Source: UBA5336 sp039818165
GTDB lineage: Bacteria; Pseudomonadota; Alphaproteobacteria; Caulobacterales; Hyphomonadaceae
NCBI GenBank assembly: GCA_039818165.1
Contig: JBCBUL010000008.1
Location: 1 to 64,000, forward strand
Direction of reading: 5' to 3'
Length of the DNA stretch: 64,000 nt
The position numbers and the translations under genes are program-made. The notes under the pieces are model-generated. The model saw only the letters and a program-made list of their open reading frames with translations. It had not been told where the DNA came from and did not search any database. Of this stretch, positions 6,864 to 16,987 are shown in pieces (positions within the stretch are counted from its first letter, which is position 1; each line of letters opens with the position of its first letter).

Positions 6864-9578
6864 TCAGATCGCGCGCAGAACCCGCGCGTAGGTATCGGCC
6901 AGCGCGGCCTCCAGAGCGTCGAAGTCGTCGACGCCACCGGCGCCGCAAAGCCGATCTTTCAAGCCCGCTGAAAACGTATTTGTACGAGGCGTTGCATCGA
7001 GGCAGAGCTTGAGCAATTGCCGAAGCGCGGACAGAAGCGTCCAAGACTCCTGAAGACTGGAGCACTGGGTTTGAGTGATTGTGCCGGCTTCATGCAGCTT
7101 CTGCAGGGCATCAAAGGTGTTGGGTGTTATCGCCCCGCGACCGCCGGCGATGAGTAGATGTTTCTGGACGAAGAACTCGATATCAACGAGTCCGCCCTCC
7201 ATGGACTTGATATCCCAATCCCCGACCGGCCGTTTCTCCGCGCGCAAACGCGCCCGCATATCGCGGATATCGTTGGAAAGTTCGGGGTCCCTACGATGGG
7301 CGTCTATTGATGCCAGCGCAAGATCAAGCGTTCTACGGGCAAGGTCCATGTCACCAGCCACCGGAGCCATCCGGGTGAGCGCCATACGCTCCCAGGTCCA
7401 GGCGTCTGTGGCGTGATACTTTTCAAAAGCAGACAGGCGCACAGCGACCGGGCCTGCCCGCCCCGACGGACGCAGCCGCATATCAACTTCATACAGCACG
7501 CCCTCCCCTGTCGGCGCGGAGAGGGCCGTTGTGAGACGCTGGGTAAAGCGTGTGAACCAATTGGTGGCCATTCCGCTGTTATCGGGATCATAGATCACGA
7601 ACATGTCGAGATCCGAGCCTGCAGTCAGTTCCCCTGCGCCAAACGAGCCCATGGCCATCACGGCCCAGCGACCCGGAACAGGTCCAAATTTTCGTTCTGT
7701 TTCCGCAGCTGCAGCGCCCGACATGGCGACAACCATTTCCCGCGCCAGCTTGTTCCAGGACGCTGCGGCCTGCCCGGCCGGCAGTCGCCCGTTCAGCAAG
7801 GCATGGCCGGTCAGGAAAAGTTGATCACGATGGAACCGGCGAGCAGCATCCATGGCCTCTTCGAACGATGCGCCCTCTGCCAGTTCCAACCGTGCTTCGG
7901 CCTCTCTCGTGATCAGGCTTTCGAGGAGGCTGGGCCGTTGCGAGAGAATTCGTCCGATCCGGGGCGCAATGGCCAAACTCGAAACGAGATCGTTCAAGAG
8001 GTCGACTTCCTTATCCAGCATCGACAAGAGCTGAACACCGGCATTCAGCCCCTCAAAAAAACGCTCGAAATTTGTAAATGCGGTGGATGCATCACCCGTT
8101 GCAGACATGGCTTCGAGCAGACGTGGCGTGAGTGCCGTCAGAAGGGCCTGCCCCCGGGCGGTTCGTGTCGCCGGGACAAAGCCCTTATGCCAACGTCTAA
8201 ACGTCGAGATCACACGGGTCGGATCAGAGAAGCCCATGACGTGGAGCGTTGCGACGGTGCCAGGATCGTCGTCGACGCCAGTGAAGACGAGATTGCCCGC
8301 GCGTGTGGGGTGGGCTGCATCAGTATCTTCAGCAAACAGCGCGCTATAGGTGGCCTGAACCTGGCGCCGGGTTTGGGTGAGCGCATCATCAAAAACTGCC
8401 AAGGACGGCATTCCCATGAGCCTTGCGACCCGCTCGCGCTGGGAAGGATCAGCGGGCACGGTGTGGGTTTGGGCATCATTGAGCATCTGAATCCGGTGCT
8501 CGACAGCCCGCAGTCCGCCATAGGCTTCAGTCATCAAAGTGCACTCGTCGGCAGGGATACACCCTGCTTGCGCGAGCGCGGCGAGCGCATCCAGCGTTCC
8601 GCGTTGGCGCAAAGCCGGGTCCCTTCCACCCAAAATGATTTGCTGGGTTTGGGCGAAGAACTCGATCTCTCGAATGCCGCCGGGGCCGAGTTTCACGTCG
8701 CAATCCACCGCGCCAAGGTCCACATCCCCGACCTTCGCGTTGATCATGCGTTTGATCGCGTGCACGTCTTCAATGGTCCAATAGTCGAGATGGCGCCGCC
8801 AGACGAAGGGCCTCAGCTCGTCCTGTAAAGCCTTTGCCGCTTCAAAGTCACCGGCACATGGCCGCGCCTTGATCCACGCCATACGCTCCCAGTTCTGACC
8901 AACTTCCTCATAGTAATTGGCGGCGCGTTGCACTGAAACAGCGGCAGGGGTGGCACTCGGATCTGGACGGAGTCTCAAATCTGTTCGGAAAACATACCCA
9001 TCTTCCGTTTGCGTTTCCATGAGGCGGCAGACATCGCGCACGACACGGATTGCAGCCTCCTGAGCGCCGCGCGACTCTGCGATGAAAGTCTCCGGGTCGA
9101 AAAAGACGGCAAGATCAACATCGCTGGAGTAGTTCAATTCGTATGCGCCCATCTTTCCGAAAGCGAACACGAAGAACCCGCTGGGCGACGCCCTGTGGAC
9201 GGCGAGCGCAGAGGTCAAGGAAGCCTCGAGTGCCGCATCGGCAAACCGGGTGAGCGCGTCGGTCACTCGCTCCTGCGACCAGGCACAAGCCAGGTCCAGC
9301 ATGGCGAGCATTAAGTGAACGCGCTGCTTGGCCCGTCGAAGCAGAGGTTCCAGATCAGCATACTCCAATGGCGTTTCGCCCAATGCGCCAATGGCGGAGA
9401 TTTCTTCCTCGCACTGCTGTGCAAGAGCCGCTTCCGATGAGAACAACAGGTCACTTTCGTGCATGCGAAGAAGGCGTGCGAGATACGGCGCCTGTTCCGC
9501 TGCAACCCGCGCCACATCCGAAAGAGTGTCACCAATCGGCCGAGGGGTAAGCGGATTGTCTGTAGAATGGAGCGTCAT
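6864..9578 (-). CDS. glnE: bifunctional glutamine-synthetase adenylyltransferase/deadenylase
   Basis: A 904-residue GlnE that adds and removes AMP on glutamine synthetase in response to nitrogen status via PII. Two nucleotidyltransferase domains are seen: the N-terminal deadenylylase site with SSDVDLAVF (151-159) and the C-terminal adenylylase site with GSDLDMFVIYD (about 654-664). Each is followed by the helical PII-uridylyltransferase-like region (GGIREIEFF; GGLVDIEFF). Length is slightly shorter than the usual 940-1000. It starts 13 bases after the stop of the histidine-kinase gene and may be read through from that operon. Confidence 0.97.
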   Translation of the reverse strand: MTLHSTDNPLTPRPIGDTLSDVARVAAEQAPYLARLLRMHESDLLFSSEAALAQQCEEEISAIGALGETPLEYADLEPLLRRAKQRVHLMLAMLDLACAWSQERVTDALTRFADAALEASLTSALAVHRASPSGFFVFAFGKMGAYELNYSSDVDLAVFFDPETFIAESRGAQEAAIRVVRDVCRLMETQTEDGYVFRTDLRLRPDPSATPAAVSVQRAANYYEEVGQNWERMAWIKARPCAGDFEAAKALQDELRPFVWRRHLDYWTIEDVHAIKRMINAKVGDVDLGAVDCDVKLGPGGIREIEFFAQTQQIILGGRDPALRQRGTLDALAALAQAGCIPADECTLMTEAYGGLRAVEHRIQMLNDAQTHTVPADPSQRERVARLMGMPSLAVFDDALTQTRRQVQATYSALFAEDTDAAHPTRAGNLVFTGVDDDPGTVATLHVMGFSDPTRVISTFRRWHKGFVPATRTARGQALLTALTPRLLEAMSATGDASTAFTNFERFFEGLNAGVQLLSMLDKEVDLLNDLVSSLAIAPRIGRILSQRPSLLESLITREAEARLELAEGASFEEAMDAARRFHRDQLFLTGHALLNGRLPAGQAAASWNKLAREMVVAMSGAAAAETERKFGPVPGRWAVMAMGSFGAGELTAGSDLDMFVIYDPDNSGMATNWFTRFTQRLTTALSAPTGEGVLYEVDMRLRPSGRAGPVAVRLSAFEKYHATDAWTWERMALTRMAPVAGDMDLARRTLDLALASIDAHRRDPELSNDIRDMRARLRAEKRPVGDWDIKSMEGGLVDIEFFVQKHLLIAGGRGAITPNTFDALQKLHEAGTITQTQCSSLQESWTLLSALRQLLKLCLDATPRTNTFSAGLKDRLCGAGGVDDFDALEAALADTYARVLRAI

Positions 9579-9590
9579 GGCTCCGGTGTA

Positions 9591-10982
9591 TCAGGCCCGC
9601 GGCAGGCGCAAAACCGCCCGAAGGCCCGGACGCTCAGGTGGCCCGTCTCCGTCCAGCAAGAGGAACTCGCCGCGATGGACCTCCGCCACAGCATCAACGA
9701 GAGCGAGCCCAAGGCCGGATCCCTGATGCGTGCGGGCTTCATCGAGGCGTTCGAAACGCTTCTTGGCACGCTCTCGATCGACTTCCGGTATACCGAGACC
9801 GGTATCCTTCACCACAACATCAACCATATTCCCATTCGCCCGTTTCGTGCTGACACTGATGGCGCCGCCGGGTGGTGTATATTTGATTGCATTGTCGATC
9901 AGGTTTGCAACCGCCTGGGCAATCATCTCCCGGTCACCGAGTACGTCAGGTGTCTTCAAACGCTCGGTCTGGAAGGCCAGTCCCTGATCTTCGGCGGCGG
10001 GTTCAAACAAGTCGGCGAGTTCGCCAACGACTTCTGCGATGTCGGTGTTCACGAGCTCTAGCTGCGAGGGACTGTCGAGCCGCGATAGCTTCAATATTGC
10101 GTTGAACGTCGCAAGGATGCCATCGACATCATTGATGGTCTGCACGAGCGCAGCTTCGGCGTCCAAATTCGGTTTGACCAGCTCGTCCTCGAGACGATTG
10201 CGCATCCGAGACAAAGGCGATCGCAGGTCATGTGCGATGGAGTCGCCCGTGTGGCGCGAGGCTCGAACAAGCTTCTGGAGCCGGTCCAGCATGGCATTCA
10301 TTCGATCTGCGAGTTGGTCAAACTCGTCATTGTAACGACCGACGCGGGCGCGCTCGCCCAGGTTGCCGCGCATTACCTTTTCCGCCGTGGTGACAAGTTC
10401 ACCAGCGCGCCGCGACACGCCTCGGGAGATGTACCACCCCCCCAGAATCGTGATGACCAGCCCCACCGACGCGGCAATGTATATTGCTCGCATGATCCGT
10501 TGGATCATCAGGTCGGTCTCGCTGCTATCATAGCCGACGAGTAGTCTGGCCTCAGTACCCAGCGTCACGATCTGACCCTTGATATCGAGCGTGTCGATCT
10601 CGCCACCGGGACGACGAACATCGATCTCGAAAGTCACTTTGCCCGGTCCGTCATGGTCGGGCATGTCAGATAAATCCCCGTCGAGTTTGATGCCCGACGG
10701 CGTTTCCAACTGGTAGAGGAAATAGCGATTTGGTGTCGCGGCCCGCTCAAAGAGCGATTGTGTCACGCGAGACAGACCACCCTCACGATATCCGAGAAGA
10801 AGCGTGCCGATTTCTTCCTCGACACGGTCTTCCGTTTGTTGGTTCAGATAGCCAACCGTTGTCTGGTAAAGAAGCCCAAACAGCAGGGCCGACGTCATCA
10901 GGATCAGCCCAACATAGAGGAGCGACAGCCGGAAGGTTGTCGTGCGCGCGAATGGCGGCAGACGCACCCCCCGGAGATCCAC
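9591..10982 (-). CDS. membrane sensor histidine kinase
   Basis: A 463-residue sensor kinase: a membrane segment near residues 18-38, a periplasmic sensor domain to about 170, a second membrane segment (SVGLVITILGGWYIS), a HAMP linker (SRRAGELVTTAEKVMRGN), a phospho-acceptor box DSIAHDLRSPLSRMR with His at about 252, and an HATPase domain with NLIDNAIKYTPPGG, DTGLGIP and GSGLGLALV. The start appears to be GTG 10980-10982. It is paired with the response regulator upstream (3-base gap) and sits below degP, suggesting an envelope-stress role (inference). Confidence 0.92.
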   Translation of the reverse strand: MDLRGVRLPPFARTTTFRLSLLYVGLILMTSALLFGLLYQTTVGYLNQQTEDRVEEEIGTLLLGYREGGLSRVTQSLFERAATPNRYFLYQLETPSGIKLDGDLSDMPDHDGPGKVTFEIDVRRPGGEIDTLDIKGQIVTLGTEARLLVGYDSSETDLMIQRIMRAIYIAASVGLVITILGGWYISRGVSRRAGELVTTAEKVMRGNLGERARVGRYNDEFDQLADRMNAMLDRLQKLVRASRHTGDSIAHDLRSPLSRMRNRLEDELVKPNLDAEAALVQTINDVDGILATFNAILKLSRLDSPSQLELVNTDIAEVVGELADLFEPAAEDQGLAFQTERLKTPDVLGDREMIAQAVANLIDNAIKYTPPGGAISVSTKRANGNMVDVVVKDTGLGIPEVDRERAKKRFERLDEARTHQGSGLGLALVDAVAEVHRGEFLLLDGDGPPERPGLRAVLRLPRA

Positions 10983-10985
10983 GGC

Positions 10986-11657
10986 CTAGGCCTGCAGGCG
11001 GTAACCCGCCCCGCGCACTGTGTGGAGCAGTTGCTCCTCGAAATCCTTGTCGATCTTTCCGCGCAGGCGGGAAATGTGGACATCGATTACATTGGTCTGG
11101 GGGTCAAAATGATATTCCCAGACTTTCTCGAGGAGCATTCTCCGTGTGACCACCTGCCCTGCATGCCGCATGAGGTATTCCAGAAGACGGAACTCTCGAG
11201 GCTGAAGATCAATTCGCTGACCCGCACGGCTGACCTTTCTGGTCAGCAAGTCCATCTCCAAATCACCCGCTTTCAGATGGGTAACGGGGGATTCCGGTGA
11301 TGTACGACGGCCTAGGGCTTCGACGCGGGCGATGAGCTCGGCTGGTGCGAACGGTTTCGACAAATAGTCATCGGCGCCCGCGCGAAGACCTTCCACGCGA
11401 TGTTCAACATCCGAAAGCGCCGTCAGGAAGAGCGCAGGCGATACACCGCCCGCGTCCCGGTACTCCTGAACGAGGGTGAGCCCGTCCTTTTCAGGCAACA
11501 TTCTGTCGACGACAAGGGCGTCGAAGCTTCCGGCGCGGGCAAGTTCCAGGCCTCGATCGCCATCATTGGCGATGTCCACCTGGTGCCCGGCCTCGCTCAG
11601 CTTCTGGCCGATGAAGTCCGCACTTTCGCGGTCATCTTCTATGACGAGTACATTCAT
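10986..11657 (-). CDS. OmpR-family response regulator
   Basis: A 223-residue response regulator: receiver domain with acidic pocket (VIEDD) and phospho-acceptor Asp in ALVVDRMLPEKDG (about residue 51), conserved Lys in YLSKPFAPAEL, and a C-terminal winged helix (LLEYLMRHAGQVVTRRMLLEKVW; HISRLRGKID). It lies between degP (30 bases upstream) and its partner kinase. It ends in TAG. Confidence 0.95.
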   Translation of the reverse strand: MNVLVIEDDRESADFIGQKLSEAGHQVDIANDGDRGLELARAGSFDALVVDRMLPEKDGLTLVQEYRDAGGVSPALFLTALSDVEHRVEGLRAGADDYLSKPFAPAELIARVEALGRRTSPESPVTHLKAGDLEMDLLTRKVSRAGQRIDLQPREFRLLEYLMRHAGQVVTRRMLLEKVWEYHFDPQTNVIDVHISRLRGKIDKDFEEQLLHTVRGAGYRLQA

Positions 11658-11687
11658 TCGTGACGTTGCCTTTCTCGGTTCGCGGTA

Positions 11688-13214
11688 TCAGTCCTCGGAC
11701 GTGCCGATTTCGACCGTACGGAACGTGGTCACTTCGCCCACCCGCACAGCCACCAATACCTTGTCGCGCCCAGCCTCACGCGCAGTTTCAATCGCCCGTT
11801 CCATGTCACCCTGGGACCTGAGGGACCGGCCATTGATTTCGAGGATCGCCATACCGCTGCGGATGCCTGCATCGCGCAACGGGCTGTCGCTTTCCATTTC
11901 CGTGACCACCAGACCAGCTTCATCGGCATCCAGACCCAGCTCTTCTCGCAGGTCTGAATCCAGTGGCCGGACGCTTACGCCCAAGGGCCCATCGCTGTTC
12001 TCGGTGATTTCGTCGTCACCCTGTTCTCCGGCGCCATCTGAAAGTGGATTTTCAGGGCGCTCGCCAACGGTCACCGATACGGTTTGACGCTGGCCATCGC
12101 GCAGGATGCCGAACTCATTGGTGGAGCCAGCCAACAGACTACCCACCACGCGGGTCAGTTGCGTAGAGTCTTCCACGTCGCGGCCGTTGACCGACAGGAT
12201 GATATCTCCGCGCTCCAAGCCATATTCTTCGGCAGGGCTGCCATCTGTTACATCGGCAACAATGGCGCCTTCATCATCGGCAAGCCCCTGGGCGTCGGCC
12301 ATATCCGCCGTCAGGTCCTGAATGATTACGCCAAGCCAACCCCTGGACACGCGCCCATCACGGATCAGCGTTTCGGTAATCTGATTGGCCAGTTCTGCCG
12401 GGATGGCAAAACCAATCCCCACACTCCCGCCGGTCGGGGAGAAGATCGCCGTGTTCACGCCGATGACGCGACCATTCAGATCAAATGTCGGGCCGCCGGA
12501 ATTGCCCCGGTTGATGGCTGCGTCGATCTGAAGGAAATCTGTGTAGGTGCTGGAGCGCCCCAGGCGCGAATTGTTGCGACCATCTGCGGAAACGATACCG
12601 GCGGTTGCTGTTCCGCCAAGTCCAAACGGGTTCCCGAGCGCTACAACCCAATCACCGCGGCGCGGCTGGCTGGCCGTGGCAAACTCCACATAAGAGAAGT
12701 TGTCTCCTTCCTGGACTTTCAGCACGGCGAGATCGGTTGAAGGGTCGGTGCCGATAATCTCTGCGGCAAGTTCGCGGCCATCTTCGAGGACAACTTCGAT
12801 CTCAGTCGCGCCTTCAACCACGTGATTGTTGGTGACGATGAAACCGTCCTGCGAAATGAAGAAGCCGGATCCGAGAGAGCGTGCTTCTTCCTGCTCCGGC
12901 GAGGGTGAGTCGTCCTCACGGCGGCGGTCCATGAAGTCGTCAAAGCCAGGCATGTCGCGGAAGCGTTCCATGAACTCTTCGAACCCGGCCCCTCGGTCCC
13001 GGAGAGACACCACGTTTACTGAAACAACCGCCGGGCTGACCTGTTCGACAAGGTCGGCGAAGCTCACCGGCGCGTTGCCTGGCGTTTGAACCACGATGGG
13101 TCGGGCATCGGCAGGCTGGATGAGCTGTGGCCCAAAGGCAAAGGCTACCATCGCACCTGCGCCCACGACACCTGCGAGCAAAGCCTGACTGGATACTCCG
13201 AACCGTTTCATCAT
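11688..13214 (-). CDS. degP: Do/DegP-family periplasmic serine protease
   Basis: A 508-residue HtrA/Do-type protease-chaperone of the periplasm. There is an N-terminal signal segment (about 8-28), then a trypsin-like domain with catalytic triad His131 (TNNHVVEG), Asp161 (STDLAVLKV) and Ser239 (RGNSGGPTF), then two PDZ domains (about 285-375 and 405-500). An acidic linker containing several Glu/Asp residues separates the PDZ domains. An AGGAG ribosome site precedes the ATG. The response regulator and sensor kinase downstream are likely co-transcribed and may regulate it. Confidence 0.95.
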   Translation of the reverse strand: MMKRFGVSSQALLAGVVGAGAMVAFAFGPQLIQPADARPIVVQTPGNAPVSFADLVEQVSPAVVSVNVVSLRDRGAGFEEFMERFRDMPGFDDFMDRRREDDSPSPEQEEARSLGSGFFISQDGFIVTNNHVVEGATEIEVVLEDGRELAAEIIGTDPSTDLAVLKVQEGDNFSYVEFATASQPRRGDWVVALGNPFGLGGTATAGIVSADGRNNSRLGRSSTYTDFLQIDAAINRGNSGGPTFDLNGRVIGVNTAIFSPTGGSVGIGFAIPAELANQITETLIRDGRVSRGWLGVIIQDLTADMADAQGLADDEGAIVADVTDGSPAEEYGLERGDIILSVNGRDVEDSTQLTRVVGSLLAGSTNEFGILRDGQRQTVSVTVGERPENPLSDGAGEQGDDEITENSDGPLGVSVRPLDSDLREELGLDADEAGLVVTEMESDSPLRDAGIRSGMAILEINGRSLRSQGDMERAIETAREAGRDKVLVAVRVGEVTTFRTVEIGTSED

Positions 13215-13243
13215 CGGGTCTCAAACTCCTGTTATTGCACGGG

Positions 13244-13258
13244 TTAGGTGCATGTTAA
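13244..13258. promoter_or_regulatory. possible CtrA-like half-site pair upstream of degP
   Basis: TTAG-N7-TTAA lies about 30-44 bases upstream of the degP start codon. The CtrA consensus in Caulobacter relatives is TTAA-N7-TTAA, so one position deviates. Short AT-rich motifs occur by chance, hence low confidence. Confidence 0.25.
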
Positions 13259-13333
13259 TGTTACTTATCCTGCGTTTGACCAAGATGGTCATTAAGTTTC
13301 ATTTAGCTAGCCCACTGTCGCAGGCGTGATCAC

Positions 13334-14557
13334 CTAGTCATTCAGACGTGTGCGCACCATTACCGGTTCCATGAGTGTATTATGGACAGGACATTTGTCC
13401 GCAATCTCAAGTAAACGGATGCGCTGCGCCTCATCCAAGTCTCCTTCAAGAGAGAGATGGCGCTCAAAAATGTCGACTTTGCGACCTTCTTCGCACCGTT
13501 CGCAGTCTTCTGCGTGTCCTTTTTCGTGGGAGACGTTGAGTGAGACTTTTTCCAGCGCCCAACCTTTGCGGTTGGCGTACATGCGCAAAGTAATGGCGGT
13601 GCACGCGCCCAATCCTGCGCTGAGCAACTGATATGGATCAGGTCCCGAATCGTCTCCACCGATCGATTTTGGCTCATCTGCGAGGAACGCATGGGCCCCG
13701 GCTTGAATTGCGACCTGATAAAGACCCTTTCCGGTTTCAGTGACGCCTACCAGACCCTGGGGAGGGATCTGAGCGGGTTCTGACTCCGTGGTCTCTGGAA
13801 GATATCGACCCGCCCAGCCGACAATGCTCTCGGCCACATAGGCTGCATCCTCAGCCTTGCTGAGCAAATGGTCCGCTGAATCGAGACTTATAAAGCTCTT
13901 GGGATGTTTGGCTGCAATGAACAGTCCTGTGGCATTCTCAATGCCCACGGTCTCGTCCAAAGGCGAGTGAAGCACCAATAGGGGTTTCTTGAGGGCAGCC
14001 GCGGCGTCACGCACGCGAGCACCCCGCACATCGTCGAGAAACTGCTTTCGAATTGTAAACGGCCGCCCGGCCAGAGTGACTTCGGCCTCGCCACGGGCTT
14101 CTATTTCGTCGATCTTGGAGCCGAAATTGTGGATGACATGCTCAGCGTCTGCAGGTGCTCCAATTGTTGCGACAGCCTTGACGGTTTCGATGTGATGCGC
14201 AGCCACGACAACAGCCGCGCCGCCAAGCGAATGACCGATGAGCAGACCAGGTCCGCCGGTTTGCGCACGCAACCACTGGGCGGCCGCCAGGAGATCCTGC
14301 ACGTTTGATGAAAAGTTTGTGTTCGCGAAATCACCGTCGGAATGGCCAAGTCCGGTAAAGTCGAAGCGCATCACCCCGATACCAAGAGCCACAAGGCGCT
14401 TGGCAATGCGCTGCGCCGCATGGATGTCTTTGGAACAGGAGAAGCAATGGGCGAATAGCGCCCAGGCCCGCACCGGCCCTTCAGGCACGTCCAGTCGCGC
14501 AGCTAAAATTTCACCTCGCGCGCTCTCGAATTCAGCCTTACCGCTTTTCAGTTTCAT
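13334..14557 (-). CDS. bifunctional alpha/beta hydrolase-OsmC family protein
   Basis: A 407-residue fusion. Residues 1 to about 250 are an alpha/beta hydrolase with the nucleophile elbow GHSLGG (Ser at about 109), Asp in HSPLDETV and His in SADHLLS. Residues about 265-400 are an OsmC/Ohr-type domain with Cys in LGACTAITLRMYA and the late Cys in ADKCPVHNTL, the peroxidatic/resolving cysteine pair. Such fusions are widespread in proteobacteria and probably handle organic peroxides or acyl adducts. It stands between ccmH and degP with 88 bases upstream, so it may have its own promoter. It ends in TAG. Confidence 0.92.
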   Translation of the reverse strand: MKLKSGKAEFESARGEILAARLDVPEGPVRAWALFAHCFSCSKDIHAAQRIAKRLVALGIGVMRFDFTGLGHSDGDFANTNFSSNVQDLLAAAQWLRAQTGGPGLLIGHSLGGAAVVVAAHHIETVKAVATIGAPADAEHVIHNFGSKIDEIEARGEAEVTLAGRPFTIRKQFLDDVRGARVRDAAAALKKPLLVLHSPLDETVGIENATGLFIAAKHPKSFISLDSADHLLSKAEDAAYVAESIVGWAGRYLPETTESEPAQIPPQGLVGVTETGKGLYQVAIQAGAHAFLADEPKSIGGDDSGPDPYQLLSAGLGACTAITLRMYANRKGWALEKVSLNVSHEKGHAEDCERCEEGRKVDIFERHLSLEGDLDEAQRIRLLEIADKCPVHNTLMEPVMVRTRLND

Positions 14558-14645
14558 CGGATGTCCAGTCTCGCTCGAAATTCACCGTGCCACATGGGGA
14601 GCGCGCGCGCATACAAAAGTCACGATCGTGCGAGTGTCAGCAAGC

Positions 14646-15062
14646 CTATTCTGGGAGGTCCTCCGGTGCCACTGGGTTAATCTCTACGGGAATAGTTTTG
14701 CGCTGACGCAGTAGGCCATAGCCGAGAGCACCGCCGACGAGCAGCATAAGAAATGGGCCAACCCACAGCAGATAATCCATCGGTCCGCGTGCCTTTGGGC
14801 GAAACAGGACAAACTCGCCATAGCGCCCTTCAAACCAATCGCGGACATCCTGGTCGCTCGCCCCCTCTGCCACCATTGTGCGCACACGTACGCGCATGTT
14901 TTCGGCAATGTCCGACGCGGATTGGGAAATGGGCTCGTTTTCGCACGCAACGCACCGGATTTCCCGCATGAGCGCCTGGGCGCGTGCCTCGTCGGCCGCG
15001 GACAGTTCCGCGGCGCCGGACTGGGCCATGATCAGCAAAGATGCGAGTAACGCCTTCATCAC
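14646..15062 (-). CDS. ccmH: cytochrome c maturation protein CcmH (CycL)
   Basis: A 138-residue periplasmic thioredox protein anchored by a C-terminal membrane segment. It has a signal peptide and the conserved RCVAC motif (Cys37, Cys40), followed by SQSASDIAENMR and VRDWFEGRYGEFVL, all typical of CcmH. It reduces the apocytochrome CXXCH disulfide before haem ligation by CcmF. The start is GTG 15060-15062 (overlapping the ccmF stop) or the adjacent ATG 15057-15059. Confidence 0.96.
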   Translation of the reverse strand: MMKALLASLLIMAQSGAAELSAADEARAQALMREIRCVACENEPISQSASDIAENMRVRVRTMVAEGASDQDVRDWFEGRYGEFVLFRPKARGPMDYLLWVGPFLMLLVGGALGYGLLRQRKTIPVEINPVAPEDLPE

Positions 15063-16987
15063 TCAGCCGCCACAGGTTGAGCCTCAGCTGTCGGAGCCTT
15101 ACGCCTGGCAGGGCGTTTCCAGACGGCCAATCCACCGCCGACGGCCATCACCATCACGCCGAAGAACACAAGATCAATCAGCGGGTTGTAATATGCTCTG
15201 AATGTCCAGCGAACCTGGCCGTTGATGACGCGGCGGTCACCAAGTGCGAGATACAAATCGCCCACAACGCCTTTATGGATCGCAGTCTCGGTCGTCGGCA
15301 TCCTGGCGGCTGGATAATAGCGTTTGTCTGGCTCAAGCCGTATCGGCGTGCCGTTTCCGCGCTGCACCAAGAGGCTGGCCCTGTCGGCATACCAGTTTGG
15401 CCCTTCAACCGTGTTGATATCGTCAAAGGTTACCGTCCAACCTACAAGCTCAGCCTGCTCACCGACGGCAAGGTCCAATGTCGTTTCATACCGCGCAGAA
15501 GTCTCAACGACTGCGCCAATGGTGAAAAGGCCAAGGCCAATATGGGCAAGCGTCATTCCCCAGACGCGCGCAGGCAATGAAAACACCCTTGGCCAAATCA
15601 AAGCGCGGCGTTTCAATTCCAGAATCGATCCGCCCATAAGCCAAACGCCGAGACCAACGCCAAGACCTGCGAACAGCGGAATGTCAAAAAGGCCGACGCC
15701 GAGCAGCGCGAAGATCAGACACACGCCAACAAACGCAGCGGCCCATTTCGAAAGCGCTTTCACCTCCATGCGCCCCCAACTCCACGCCTGAACGACTGGC
15801 AGCGCGATCAGCGCCAAGCACATGATGGGAACGAAGGTGAGCCGGAAATAAGGCTCGCCGACGGACATCTGCCGCCCGAAACCTTCCGCAATCAACGGGA
15901 ACAGTGTGCCCAAAAGCACGGTGGCCGTCACAACGGCAAAGACCAGATTGTTGCCCATGAGAGCGCCTTCACGGCTGATCGCCGTCCAGGCCGGTCCACC
16001 CTCGATCTTGTGGGCTCTGATCGCAAACAGCAGAAGCGCAGCGCCGCCGTACAGAAGCAGTCCGTTCAGCAGCACAAAGCCACGCGTCGGGTCGACAGCA
16101 AAAGCGTGGACAGATGTGAGGATCCCCGAGCGGACAAGAAACGCTCCCAGGATCGAAAAGCAAAAGGCGAGGACCGCCAGCAGCACAGACCAAACAGCGA
16201 AGCTACCACGTTTCTCTGTCACGATTATGGAATGGAGAAGTGCCGCCCCGATCAGCCAGGGCATGAGTGAGGCGTTCTCAACCGGGTCCCAAAACCACCA
16301 GCCGCCCCAGCCAAGCTCATAATAAGCCCAGATGCTTCCAAGAAGGATTCCAACTGTGAGCGGGGCGAAAGCCGCCATCGACCAGCCACGAACTGTCTTG
16401 GCCCATTCCCGGTCCACACGCCCTTCGATCAGAGCAGCCGCCGCGAGCGCAAAAACAAACGAATAACCGACATAGCCAAGGTAGAGCAGCGGTGGATGAA
16501 GCGCGAGTGCCGGGTCCTGCAGGAGCGGATTGAGGCTTGCTCCCTGCAGAGGCGGCGCCTCCATCCGGGTAAACGGACTTGATGCGAATAAGAGGTAGGC
16601 GAGCGAACCTGCACCCACGAGCCCCTGGACGCCGAGAGCGCGGGCCTCAAACGCATCGCGACCCGTCCGCATAACTAAAGCACCCGCAGCCCCAAAACCA
16701 AGGGTCACCAAACACCAGAGCGCCATGGAACCCTCATGGTTCCCCCACGTGCCGGCGATCTTGTAGAGGAAGGGTTTGAGCGTGTGGGAATGGTTTGCAA
16801 CCAATGCGACCGAAAAGTCTGACCGAACAAAGGCGTAAATCAGCGTGCCAAACGCCAGCGCCATCAACGCGAACGCCGAAAGCGCCAGGGTCGCTGTTTT
16901 GGCTCGCTCGCCGCGAAGCCCCTGAACGCCTTGAGCCAAAGACAGCGCGAAAGCCAGGATCGCCGCAAAGTGTCCAAACTCGATCAT
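15059..16987 (-). CDS. ccmF: haem lyase CcmF (CycK)
   Basis: A 642-residue polytopic membrane protein of system I cytochrome c biogenesis, which attaches haem from CcmE to apocytochrome c. The tryptophan-rich haem-handling motif GGWWFWDPVENASLMPW is at about residues 222-240, with 13 or more hydrophobic segments and a C-terminal periplasmic domain. Starts and stops overlap those of ccmE and ccmH by 4 bases, so the genes are translationally coupled. Confidence 0.97.
   Translation of the reverse strand: MIEFGHFAAILAFALSLAQGVQGLRGERAKTATLALSAFALMALAFGTLIYAFVRSDFSVALVANHSHTLKPFLYKIAGTWGNHEGSMALWCLVTLGFGAAGALVMRTGRDAFEARALGVQGLVGAGSLAYLLFASSPFTRMEAPPLQGASLNPLLQDPALALHPPLLYLGYVGYSFVFALAAAALIEGRVDREWAKTVRGWSMAAFAPLTVGILLGSIWAYYELGWGGWWFWDPVENASLMPWLIGAALLHSIIVTEKRGSFAVWSVLLAVLAFCFSILGAFLVRSGILTSVHAFAVDPTRGFVLLNGLLLYGGAALLLFAIRAHKIEGGPAWTAISREGALMGNNLVFAVVTATVLLGTLFPLIAEGFGRQMSVGEPYFRLTFVPIMCLALIALPVVQAWSWGRMEVKALSKWAAAFVGVCLIFALLGVGLFDIPLFAGLGVGLGVWLMGGSILELKRRALIWPRVFSLPARVWGMTLAHIGLGLFTIGAVVETSARYETTLDLAVGEQAELVGWTVTFDDINTVEGPNWYADRASLLVQRGNGTPIRLEPDKRYYPAARMPTTETAIHKGVVGDLYLALGDRRVINGQVRWTFRAYYNPLIDLVFFGVMVMAVGGGLAVWKRPARRKAPTAEAQPVAAE

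Noticed and set aside
5945..7012. 355-residue plus-strand open frame
   Set aside because: Spans the antisense of the sigma gene, the inverted repeat, the EF-hand gene and the glnE end; composition is a shadow.
7413..8828. 471-residue open frame on the plus strand inside glnE
   Set aside because: Antisense shadow of a high-GC coding gene; its translation is rich in Arg/Gly/His with no family features and no ribosome site.
13334..14557. Hydrolase-OsmC fusion as an artefact of two genes
   Set aside because: One continuous frame with complete motifs in both halves; such fusions are common in proteobacteria.
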